A DNA stretch of 64,000 bases from positions 1,226,714-1,290,713 of the forward strand of contig NC_092567.1 of assembly GCF_037975245.1 (NCBI RefSeq), in the 5' to 3' direction. Position 1 is the stretch's first letter; each line of letters opens with the position of its first letter. A model generated the notes under the pieces. That model worked only from the letters and a program-made list of their open reading frames with translations. It made no database searches and had not been told where the DNA came from. Positions 29,566-42,801 of this stretch are shown piece after piece. The position numbers and the translations under genes are program-made. The DNA is from Apostichopus japonicus. Taxonomy: Eukaryota; Echinodermata; Holothuroidea; Aspidochirotida; Stichopodidae.

Positions 29566-29978
29566 TATTTGGTCACTGGACCAAAAGTTAGTCAAGTGAC
29601 TAGAATTAATTGGTCGATAGAAGCATTGTCTGGACTAATGTACTCTAGTCATCTTGACTAGATTATGTTTACAGTGTGGGCAAGAATGTACACCTGAAGA
29701 AAATATTTGTTCTTTGGAGTACAAGGTACTATACTGTAAATAATCTATTGAATACCATTATTGTAAAATATGTTGCACACCTAAAGGGTTTACTAGTATT
29801 CAACCTAATTATAGAATGGAAAAAAATGTTATAACCCCTCCCAATTTCCATTCCCATTTGACTGTAGGCGCATTCACGGAATGTAAACGTTGCTAGCAAA
29901 TATAGAAAGGAGGGGGCTGCTATGAAATTGACCGAGGAAGAGACATTTGAAAAATTTCTTTTGTTCTTTCTTTCTTTC

Positions 29979-32073
<2,095 letters not shown>

Positions 32074-34387
32074 AAAACTGTACCCTAATTTTACCGCGGT
32101 AAACTATGGTAAATGTGTGGTAAATAGGGTAAATGTGTGGTAAAATTGTGGTAAAATCAACCGCGGTACATTTACCGCAGTTTTACCATGTATTACTGCG
32201 GTAAAAGTATGGTAAACGTGCGGTACATTTACCGCGGTAAATTTACCGCAGTTTTACCATGATATTACCTCGGTATAAGTAGGGTAAAAGTGCGGTACAT
32301 TTACCGCGGTAAATTTATCGCAGTTTTACCATGATACTACCGCGGTATAAGTAGGGTAAAAGTGCGGTACATTTACCGCGGTAAATTTACCGCAGTTTTA
32401 CCATGATACTACCGCGGTATAAGTAGGGTAAAAGTGCGGTACATTTAATGCGGTAAATTTACCGCAGTTTTACCATGGTATTACCGCGGTAAAAGTAGGG
32501 TAAAAGTGCGGTACATTTACTGCGGTAAATTTACCGCAGTTTTACCATGATACAACCGCGGTATAAGTAAGGTAAAAGTGTGGTACATTTACCGCGGTAA
32601 ATTTACAGCAGTTTTACCATGATATTACTGCGGTATAAGTAGGGTAAAAGTGCGGTGCATTTACTACGGTAAATTAACCGCAGTTTTACCATGGTATTAC
32701 CACGGTAAAAGTAGGGTAAAAGCGTGGTACATTTACTACGGTAAATTTACCATAGTTTTACCATGATATTACTGTAGTAAAAGTAGGGTAAGTATATATG
32801 GTACATAAACTACATATGTGAAATTCCTACAATTGTGCCATGACTAACCACAGTAAAAATAGGGTAAAACTATACGGTGCAATTATACTATGGTAAATTT
32901 ACCATAATTGTACCATGATTTTACCACAGTAGAACATATATGGGTCACACTATGAAACATGATGGTACATTTACAGCAATTTTCCATGATTTTGTCCCAT
33001 ATTTTGCAATACTGATATGACAAACCTTTTGTTCTATTCATATCTTAATGTTGGCAATATAAATTACCTGTGGATATGAGTTGAATAAAGAAGAGAGACA
33101 AACTGCTATTCTTATATGTTATAGTATGCATCTCTTTTCCTAAAAAAAAACAAGCAGAGGATAGATACATAGAGAATTCCTTCATGGAATCCCTGATATA
33201 TTTGAGAGGAGACAACAATTAATCTTTTTTTCATTATTAGGGAGAACTTAAAAGCCTTTAAAATGAAAAAAGAACTATATAAACTAGCACACATAAGGCA
33301 TAGCTTATGTGTCTCAACACTGTGGCACACAAAAATTGACCAATCAGTGTCCTCAGATTTGGGTATTCTCTGTCAGGTCCATTAAATGACTTGACAAGTC
33401 TATGAATCTATGATCAGAGTACTCTTTCCATTTAAAACAAGTCTTTGAGGACAATAAGAGATCAAAAGTCCAATCTGGACTACCAATTAATTCAGAAGTA
33501 AGAGGGTCAGGAATCATACCATCTAGGGTAATTGAAATTCAACAAAGCTTTCTCATGTGTGAAACCTCCATGGATTTGATGAAATAAAAACTGTTGCATT
33601 CTACAACTGAGGACTTACATGTCAGGCATACAACCATTACAATAAGGGTAAAGGCATATAGCCAAATTATGATACAGTACACTGATGGGTGAAATTCAAA
33701 GAAATATATGGTATACATGCTGATTGAAGTTAGGACAAAATCATGCTCAATGTTAGGTAAAACTGTCCTACAATTAGTGTAAAATCATGGTAAATTGAGG
33801 TAAAACTAAGGTAAAAGCGTAGTAAATCTACAGTAAAATTGGGGTAAAAGCGTGGTAAAAGTATGGTAAATTGAGGTAAAACTAAGGTAAAAGCGTGGTA
33901 AATCTACGGTAAAATTGGGGTAAAAGAACGGTAAAACTGTGGTAAATTTATGGTAAAAGTGTAGTAAATGCGTGGTCAATCTAGGGTAAAATTGGGGTAA
34001 AAGAACGGTAAACTATGGTAAAAGCGTGGTAAAATATGGTAAATTGAGGTAAAACTAAGGAAAAATCGTGGTAAATATGCGGTAAAATTGGGGTAAAAGA
34101 ACGGTAAAACGGTGGTAAATTTGGGGTAAAAGCGTAGTAAAAGTGTAGTAAAAGCGCGGTAAAAGTATGGTAACACCGTGGTAAATTGCGGTAAAATTGG
34201 GGTAAAAGTGAGGTAAAACCATGGTAAATTTCTGGTAATTTACTGCGGTAAACCGCGGTTTACCGCGTCCATAGGGCCAAAACACCGCGGTAATGTACAA
34301 CAAATTTACCACGTTTTTACCCCGGTTTTACCGGGGTAAAAGTGTGGTATGTTACCGCGGTAAATTTGAGGTAATTTTTTTCCTGGG
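32074..34387. repeat. 2.3-kb GGTAAA/TTTACC insertion with 72-bp units
   Basis: Absent from copy B, where GAAAGGGCATGGCGTTC is continuous (near 50291). The left arm has exact 72-bp periodicity: GGTACATTTA-type words start at 32222, 32294, 32366, 32438, 32510, 32582, 32654 and 32726. Units mix TTTACCGC and GCGGTAAA, so each is internally palindromic. The centre (about 32950-33730) is not repetitive. The right arm (33730-34370) repeats GGTAAAA-type words mainly on one strand. It looks like a fold-back-type mobile repeat; the ends are not clean inverted repeats and the target duplication (GGCA/GGGA) is doubtful. Confidence 0.85.
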
Positions 34388-36439
34388 ATGGCGTTCTATG
34401 TAACTATGGGTAGATATGAGGCTCCTGTAGATGTATTTTGAGTGTGTCGGGGCAAAGTTTAGATGGATAACAGGAAGAATGATGCCCTGATATGTTCTAC
34501 TGCAAGCAAAGGCATGTGTTATCCATCTTCCATTTATCTGGTGAATAACCCACCAGCAGCACGTACCACAGTTAACTTCTTTAGCTATTTGTCTTACCTA
34601 CGTACCATAATAATTCAAACACCTTGGGTCCGATACCAAACTATAACTATGACTATTATTGGAAATGAAGTTTATACACAAGATGTTCCAGTTTTAATGT
34701 TTTTACTAGCTTACCAGCTTATGTCATCCCATATTACATGCAAGAAGTCCTCTAACATCACACTACCCGGAATGTATCTTGATTAGTAATTTTATTTTTA
34801 GCTCTGTCTTTATTAAACGCAACTGAGTCAACATGGGAAACATTAACGTCTTGACCAGCCCAAAGTGGCCTGTACCGTATATCAAGTTATATCTAGAGAC
34901 TCTTTTACACCAAAGTGTAAAGTAGAGATCGGTCAAATCAATGAATTTTGGGCGTTATTACAGGGGAATTTGTACATAGTATATGAAGTATATGTAGCTA
35001 GCCAACGCATGGAGAGATCGTTACATAGTAGTTAGGTTCAAGCTTGGACTCGAGTTACCTCTGAATAGGATGTGCATCACACTTTGGCACAGTGTCGGTT
35101 ATCATAGTTTGAGACAGTACCCAGCAATATCTTACTTTTCACTGTTGAGATAGATATGATGTACTTTGGCAGAAATACCATCTAGGTATATAGTACTTGC
35201 GCATGTACGCACCCATAAATAATGACAATCAATTGACACCCGTGGATTTTTGGACTATGTTCTTAGCTACACCTGTATGTCCCTACCCTCTCCTCATCCA
35301 AATTTGATATATGGCATACATATGAAATTAACCAACCAAAGATTTTGCTACATACTTGTTTGTAACACATTTTGTTAATAACTGAAAACATATAACATCC
35401 TGTTAGTGACTTAAAATGTTCGAACTACATATTTAAGCCATAGGCAGAATCATCGTTATTCATTACATAGTTACAATTCAATATTATGATAAAGTGATAT
35501 AAAAAATGTCGGAGGACTTGTGATAAATAGGTGGAGCAAATAATATCAAATCATACCATGTATAATCAAATTATTGATTAATTAGTCATACCTACAAAGA
35601 ACTTAAATTTGGACTTTTGACACTTTTTTTGGTGAGACTTCGAGCCTGAGGATTATCTTGTATAAATGATAGCATGGCACCAAGTTAAAACGTTGAAACT
35701 ATATACTGTACGCAAGTTTTATTATTATTATTATTATTATTAAAACTTTATTTTGAGAGGGTAACTCGTTTAGCCGAAGCCAATCTTCCACGAGGCCCTC
35801 GTACAATACAAAAATGGATAAATATCAATTAAAATATATAAGTATAAAACTAGAATGTAGCAAATTAAGAATGCTAAATGAAGTATGAAATTATGAATGG
35901 GTTTCAGCTCTAAAAGAAATAGAGAGACCTTTAGGAGTTTCTATAGCTTGAACGTTGAAATGTATGGTGCAATTGGACATGAATGTCACTAATTCCCGCC
36001 ACCTCATTAATTGTAACTGTTAATACGTCCATTTTCTGTCTGTGAGTGCTCTATCTCTGAATTGACGCACAATTTCGTTTCCTTTGTTGAATTAACAGAA
36101 AATATGGTACCTATAGTTAGCTACCATCTTTCAGCGATGTAGGGCAGTCGCAGCCATAGAAAGGCGTACTTAAGGTTCCCTTAGGTGTATCCGTCAACGT
36201 TCTAGATCTACCCGTTTACTCATTGCTGAGATGCTGACCCCTGTGGCATTCAGGTAGGTAAGTTGGTCAATTGGATGTCAGTGAACAAATTAATGGTGTA
36301 CAAGCGTTAAGTTATCACCAAATTTATTTTATATATGCAGTATAAAACTCCAGTCCGAATTCTATCAATTGATTTTCGTGCTGGTCCGCGGAAGGAACGT
36401 TCTTGAACCACAGCTGTAAAACAACAGCAGTTGCCCCAC
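34388..36439. other. Copy A spacer before the gene 3 promoter
   Basis: Apart from the LINE tail at 35718-35810, no gene. A 107-aa ORF at 34463-34786 is cut by a stop in copy B and is judged non-coding. Confidence 0.5.
35718..35810 (-). mobile_element. LINE-like 3' end with (AAT)n tail
   Basis: Read on the minus strand: TTGTACGAGG, GCCTCGTGGAAGATTGGCTT, CCCTCTCAAAATAAAGTTTT and a terminal AAT-repeat tail. This is the usual 3' end of CR1/L2-type non-LTR elements, with a polyadenylation-like word before a simple-repeat tail. The same insertion is in copy B, so it predates the duplication. Confidence 0.5.
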
Positions 36440-36861
36440 GTCATACGAGTTGTAACACGTCCTTGAAAGAGGCCTTCAATTGCTTAGTAAATGAGAGCTT
36501 CATTGAGAGTCCTCACACGTCCGTGATAAAGAGCTGTAGCACGTCCGCGAAATAGAGCCCCAAATAGGTCCTCAGGTAAGAGTACTCCACTGGATAATAG
36601 CTACATAATCATACACCTGGTCATATGTTTGACCCAAGCACCTGGCAGGCGCAATCCACGAGCGGTTTCCTCTCTGAACATGTGATCACGAACCAAATAT
36701 CGTATATGGTATGATTATATAAAGTAAAAGAAACTTTTCAGCGTGGTATTAGTTTGTGCGACATTTGAATTCAGTGTACTATTTTCGAGACTTTATTCTT
36801 TGCCAAAAGTTTGGACTTGAAGAACTGAGTTGAACGCATCATTGAACTGCTCGTTATACCT
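36440..36861 (+). promoter_or_regulatory. Promoter and non-coding first exon of gene 3
   Basis: Several CACGTCC words (a CACGTCATAC, ACACGTCCTTGAAAGAGG, CACACGTCCGTGATAAAGAG, GCACGTCCGCGAAATAGAG) lie 170-290 bp upstream of a TATA box (TATATAAAG, 36716-36724). Transcription would start near 36750. The 5' untranslated exon would end at 36861 before the donor GTAAGTGTT and join an acceptor (TTCAACAG) just upstream of the ATG at 37630. The arrangement is repeated in copy B and, more diverged, at 13.6-14.1 kb. CACGTC resembles bZIP/bHLH-type sites, but the factor is unknown. Confidence 0.6.
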
Positions 36862-37629
36862 GTAAGTGTTAATAATATTATGTACAGTTTGCTAGATATC
36901 GGTAGTTATTATTTTGTGTAATAGCCCTATGCTATCTTAATAAGTCTGTTGAGTGCGATTATAATCAAATCAAAATAAATCAAACATTTAATTTCAAATT
37001 GAATCTCAAATTTATTTTCTTGCATTGCAATAAAGTATATTATACAACACTAAAATACAGTTGCATGCCTGGTCTATTTCATTACCATGCAATAATATTC
37101 AATGTATCCTCTGTAGTAGAATGGTTTACAATGACTAGTTTACTTCAAGCGTTAAGTTAATGGTAAATAATGTTGGAACTCTGCCCAAGAAGTCGTCTAT
37201 AACCCGCTGTTTTATAACCTACCTTACAATGATTTATAGCTACATTGTTGCATGGCGTAACTCTGCAATATCAGAGATGTAACATCGTAAAAAAAAAAAA
37301 CAATATATATCGAAAGGGATAAAAACATCGTTAACACCGTGGGATTATCGGAAAAGTATTCTACGCCTTCCGCACGTTTAATGTATCAATAGTCTTGTTC
37401 AAAGAGGTTTGAATACAATGGTAGAGTACTCAGGAAATGTTAGGGATATAATCCACTGACCGTCATTTAAATGTAACTTTCCGTTATATCTGGAAGTTTT
37501 CATGCTTTACCAGACAAGACAGCACTTACGTTTTCTGACCTATTACATATATACGGTAAATTCAACAGGACCAAATTCATACCAAGCCTACGACATTGTC
37601 ACCACTGCTAAAAATCGGAGCTGTTCAAA

Positions 37630-40600
37630 ATGAAGTTGCTGGGATTAGCTTTTCAGGTTCTGTGCTTGATCCTGGTTATACCTGGGCAAGAAGGTAAATC
37701 AGGTCCGAAAGAAGATATTATTTGTCATGAGTCCCGCAAACCGATACCATTGCATCATCCAGTAAATACCATTACGGTAAGTTAAATCCTAAAACCAGTA
37801 TTGTACTAGAATTGACCTAAATAATAATTTTTAGAATGCGAAGAAAAAAAATGATGTAATGCAAACCCACCCCTCCCATATAATAACGGGTTTTGAACGT
37901 ACAACATATTCTCCCATGTTGAGGAGGGTTAACGATGCAGTAGGTGGTCAATTGGTTGTGCAACGGATGAATGTTCTCCAAAAGATCAAAATTAAGTTTA
38001 GTTGTTTTATATCTTTTTGTAGCTACAACAACCAGAGTGCAACTAATTAAAGGGATGTTTTTGTTGCTGGAATTGATTGCTTAGCAAAACCAACATTCTA
38101 ATAGAATTTTTTATCGCAAAGTATTGGATTTCTTCATGTTTTGTAATAGTTTTTTATTCCATCTGGCAATATTATAATAGAATATGTCATCAGGGCACTC
38201 ACGATTTAAGTCCACAGAGGAAAAGTAACATTGCTACATATTTGAGACACTACATAGCAGTACAGATAACTTTGACAGGTAACTTAATTATCCAAATAAA
38301 TCATGTACCAAGGATTAACAACACAAATATTTTAATAACCTAAGTGAAGCTTTGAAGATATGATTTCATGAACCACGACTTCCTAGAGTAGTTGAAGGAT
38401 CAGCCCGTCATAATAGGTTATATGTAATCAACCGTATCCCGAGAGAGGGAGAACCTATTGATATGTGGTTTTCAATTAGGAGGGCGGAATATATTTCTGT
38501 TTAATATAAGTTTACATTGTGTGTCACCAGAAAATCTCTAGTCTGCCTGAAGTGTATACGATTACAGTGATTTGTCGCCGATATTCTTCATTGCCATTAA
38601 CTGCAGTGAGCGATTTCATAAGTGTGGAAATAATTACATCGAAATTGCATTACAATAAGGATAAATTCGTACAGATTTACTCTCAAAGGTAACATTTATC
38701 CGAGCTGCCTGCTGCAAGATTATAGTTTTCTACTGCAAACTGATGATTTATTTCTCAAGAACATGTATATACGTATCGATTTCAGCTGGTTAAAACTTGT
38801 CTCAACAATGTGTCCCACTATCCCAATTCATTAATAATAATTAATTATAAAATTTGCCAGACCACAAAATTCAGGCGAGTATGTCATTACCACATTAATT
38901 GTATTTTACTCATGAAAGGATGCTATTGAGTTGTTAGTAAGTGTTTGAAGTAACAGAAACAAAATCCCTTTACCAAGCCCATTTGTTTAAGTTATAGATG
39001 CAGATATCTATCATGTCAACAAAAACCTATTTGTTTTTAAATGAAAATACACACTTGAGGCCATTAATGTATATTTTAACTGCTTAACGTTAGTATTGTC
39101 ATATTGTGGATTATGAAGGTTGAAGTACAGGGGAATTTACTTCAGTAACCAAAATCATGCTGCGGACATTTTTCTAAAAGAAGCTTCTTTGGAATAGTCA
39201 TATTTAACATGAAATGCTTGTATTTGTTATCGTATCGACAATGTTGCAATTCATTCATGGTTACTTTGCTTTCCTTAGCGTGATATTAATTGTGCGGCAG
39301 AAACATTACACTATAAACCATTGCCCACAAACTGTCAACCGTATTATAAACATTTATTTAACATTACCTGATATTGCTAGTTGGATGCATATCAACCATA
39401 TCTTTCTTTCATGTAACATTTCGGTACTATTTACTCACAGTTTCATAACTATTGCAATCGCTCTGAAGAAGATTTGGATGGCGGATTAAGACAAGAACTC
39501 ACAGACATAAAAGATCTTCTAAACACCATCATCAGTACCCTAGAGAATACAGGTTAGAACGATTGTTTATCATCATGAGGAATTTTTCTGCTAACTTGGA
39601 AAAATATGTTATGATATCAATGTCAGTTTTGTAAACTGTCAATTTCTTTATATACATGATCAGCTCTTGCTTCATATCGTCAAGTGTTATTCCCCACCTT
39701 AACTATTTACTAAGTGTTGGTCGTATTTATACGTATTTGGTCATAATATAATATGGCCTTTTTTGCCAAAAGCGATATTTGTCACCAATGATATTTTCTA
39801 GGAAATGTATATGTAAGCAGATTGAGATCTGTTTCCAGTAGTTACATTTCACTGCCATAGATAACGAAACCATTTGCTATTCGTAGCGTCGTTATAACCG
39901 TTCGAATTTCATATATGAAATATCGTATACATAGACATAAACATATTGTAGCCGTATTGATAAGCCATACACTATTTCACTGTTGGTGCTGATGTTGTTC
40001 CTACGCTAACGGCATCTTCTAATTGTTTCAAAATAACCGTGTTCTTGTTAATGTTGTGTTTTCTCTTTCTTAGAATGCTGCAACAGTACCAACACTACTG
40101 AGATATCTAAACCAACTTCACAACCAAAGGATTGCTTGGATGTTCTAGAGAATGGTGTGCTTGAGAGTGGTGTGTATAACATCACACCGGATGGCGCTGA
40201 TCAGTTCCCAGTATTTTGTGACATGGATACTGACGGTGGCGGTTGGACGGTATGTTACAATGTGTACACAAAAATACCCCAAATAAATGCAGTATGTGAG
40301 GCTCAAAAACTGCTCACCTTTTCATCTAGTGACATACTAAAAAATATTAAGTTCTAACGTAGAAGTGGCACGATAAATCAATACCTCATCTATATGTACG
40401 ATACAATCAAATACGTTTGAATAAGAAAAACAGTTGACATGATTGTCAGGTAGTTATTCCGACGATATAATGATATCATGAATATACATTTTCATGATGG
40501 TATTCATATGCCATATTTAATGAAGTGGAGTTGAGGCGTTAGTTATCAACCCCAATATTTGTTAACGTTTAACAAGATTGCAGTATTTTCCAGTGATATT

Positions 40601-42801
40601 ATACAATACTGTCACTGTCATGGTAAGTCATACCTCTAGCGACAGTAAAACATAAGTGCTTGACACCTCTAATGGCAAGTAGATTGTATTCTGAGCATAA
40701 AGCTTTAAAATATTATTATCAAACAAAATATCGTGTAAATTTAACGAGTTTTATCAGACGGAAAATGTCACCTGTTTAAAGGTTTTTCAAAGGCGAGAAG
40801 ACGGTACGGAAGACTTCTACAGAAATTGGTACGACTATGAAAATGGCTTTGGTTCGTTAGAGGGAGAACATTGGTTGGGTAATGAGAAGCTATATAACTT
40901 GACGAAGCAGAAGACGTATGGACTCCGTGTAGACTTGGGAGATTTTGAAGGTGCGTCCAGATATGCCAAGTATAATCCATTCGTCGTTGCTGGTCCTGCC
41001 GACAATTACAGACTCCAACTAGGATCATATTCCGGTGATGCCGGTAAGTCTGTGATGTGGCGTCATAAGTCCTATTTTCACATAAACAATCACACTGCTA
41101 TATTATAGGCCAATCAGATAATATGCTGGTCAGCCAATTACATCCCATGTTATCTCATTAAGAATGTAAGTATAAATACTCATGTACGCTACTGTAATAT
41201 CACTCTTCATGCTTACTGCCACTTCTTACGAATAAACCCTACACGTCATTGTTCATGGTTATTAACGTTACGTGAAATATATATTCAGCAATCTAGAATG
41301 ACTCTTCCTTCATTATACTGGCGTCTTCCGAAACGTATAATATGACAACGTTGCTTGCTCTTTAAGGTACATGCGACTCGAAAGGTATAGACGAACCGAG
41401 ATTATGTGTTTTCCAACTATCAATAGTCAAATTCTACCTACGAGTGTGTAAAAGACGACTTTATGAAACAGTTTAGTCTTGAAATGGAATAGGTCAAGAA
41501 AAACGAAAGCTTGAGAGCTAGTAATACTTCATATAACTACTTTGACTAACAACATATTCATCTCTAATATATAGGCTTACATGCTCATGACTTCGGCTCC
41601 TCGACGCTTATACTTCTAATTGCTAAATGATACACCGAATGTGTTTTAAGTTCTAATACTCAACCACGTGGTCTTGGATAACATGAGACACCTTTGTCCT
41701 TCAAAAATTTCTTTTTGGAAACGTGTCAGGTAATAACATCTCTCATTAATTTGAATTAAATCATAGGAACACACCTAATGGTTTGCAAGGTAGTCCAGCG
41801 ACTTTAAATGATAACTTGCCGGATATGTTCAAATGTTATTTTTCAAATTTTTAGAGAGTCCTAGACTTGCTGCCGTGAATTTTAAAGCGTTTAGAACATA
41901 TGAAAACAAAACAAAATATGCCTAAAGTCATTCTTTAATAAACATCACCGGTAGCTTCGGTAACCAATGCGTATTGCACATGTGCATAATATTAAATAAT
42001 ATGTAAATTATCATAACATATATGATTAACAGCTGGTATTCAAATATCTTGCATTGTGGGCCCTTGTTTGTACCATTATCACCTTGGTGACCCTCCAGTG
42101 TGGAATGCTGTGGTCTGTGTTTGAGATGTACAGGGAAAAGGTATAACCTTTGAGTTTTTTTTTAAGTGGTTAAGGGTGCTTAATTGCACAATCGTGTCAT
42201 ATAGTCCAACTTTTCAAATTGCTGTAATTAATGTTCAACATTGACACACTTTTCCTCATACATCGGCTGTTTTCCCCTCGGATTTTTAGTAGTCTCATAC
42301 ATGATAGTTACACAGTTCACTGTCGTGTCTATGTTTTACTATATAAAATAGGCCGATACTGAAGATGTGTTGAACACCCGAAGAATAACCAGCAGTTGTA
42401 ACAAAATATGAGTGTCCCATACATTGCAGAGTGCCATATATTACAATGTGCCATGTATTACACTGTCCCATTAAATCGTAGTACCACGAGTAAGTTGTGA
42501 CAAGCTCCCGAACACTCACATCATGTGTTAAATGGATCTTTCCGTTATACTTGCAGGTAATGCTATGGGTGTTTGTCAAAACAAACAGTTCTCTACATTT
42601 GATCAAGACCACGATACTTGGGGCAGCAGCTGTGCCTTGAGGTATAAGGGAGGATGGTGGTATGAGCATTGTCACTACGCCAACCTCAACGGAGAATATC
42701 ATGAAGGCGCATCCGCTTATGGTGTTGGTCTCAATTGGGCACAATGGAAAGGCTATACATACTCAGTTAAATTTACTGAAATGAAACTGAGACCAGTTTG
42801 A
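37630..42801 (+). CDS. Fibrinogen-like (FReD) gene 3, five coding exons, 313 aa
   Basis: Predicted exons are 37630-37776, 39441-39552, 40074-40249, 40782-41043 and 42557-42801; phases 0,1,0,1 and GT/AG borders match gene 2. Exon 1 has a signal peptide (MKLLGLAFQVLCLILVIPG). Exon 2 has CNRSEED and an amphipathic helix ([17 protein letters not shown]) that could oligomerise. The fibrinogen domain runs from PKDCLDV through [26 protein letters not shown] and [10 protein letters not shown] to the Ca2+ site DQDHD and Cys pair [13 protein letters not shown], ending MKLRPV. It is a predicted secreted lectin-like recognition protein, about 95% identical to gene 4 by my count. Exon 3 is unusual: it has an extra sequon (YNIT) and several replacements relative to genes 2 and 4. 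Confidence 0.9.

Larger units (their letters stand above)
17571..29676. mobile_element. 12.1-kb CACTA-like DNA transposon
   Basis: Copy B preserves the empty site. Copy A reads GTTCCTG, then 12,106 bp, then TGGGCAAG, where copy B reads GTTCCTGGGCAAG, giving a 2-bp TG target duplication. The ends are inverted repeats matching at 22 of 24 positions: CACTCTAAAC...TCTAGTCAAG on the left, CACTGTAAAC...TCTAGTCAAG as the complement of the right. Both ends carry many short CTAGTCA/CTGGTCA-type subterminal words. CACT ends, a short target duplication and repeated subterminal motifs are hallmarks of the CACTA/EnSpm (CMC) superfamily. No transposase was recognised, so it is probably non-autonomous. It carries foreign gene exons and nested repeats. 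Confidence 0.85.
17516..29738 (+). pseudogene. Orphan FReD exon 1, copy A, split by a transposon
   Basis: The left part is 17516-17570 and the right part 29677 to about 29738. It starts MKLLELTCLVM, like the signal peptides of genes 3 and 4, and the flank has the same AACAG|GA acceptor context. Codon 12 is a TGA stop (17549-17551) that is also present in copy B, so the exon died before the segmental duplication. After the insertion the frame resumes GQECTPEENICSLEY and soon stops. No exons 2-5 of this gene were found before gene 3. The transposon interrupts it between the VP and GQE codons. Confidence 0.8.

Noticed and set aside
33976-34312. Minus-strand ORFs rich in FYPNFT-like repeats
   Set aside because: They arise from the TTTTACC array translated in frame; there is no start context or gene evidence.
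34463-34786. 107-aa ORF after the GGTAAA array
   Set aside because: The copy B counterpart ends early through a GAA to TAA change, and no motif is recognisable.
39214-39489. 91-aa ORF covering gene 3 exon 2 (also 55049-55324 in gene 4)
   Set aside because: It is in a different frame from the real exon 2 and lies mostly in intron 1.
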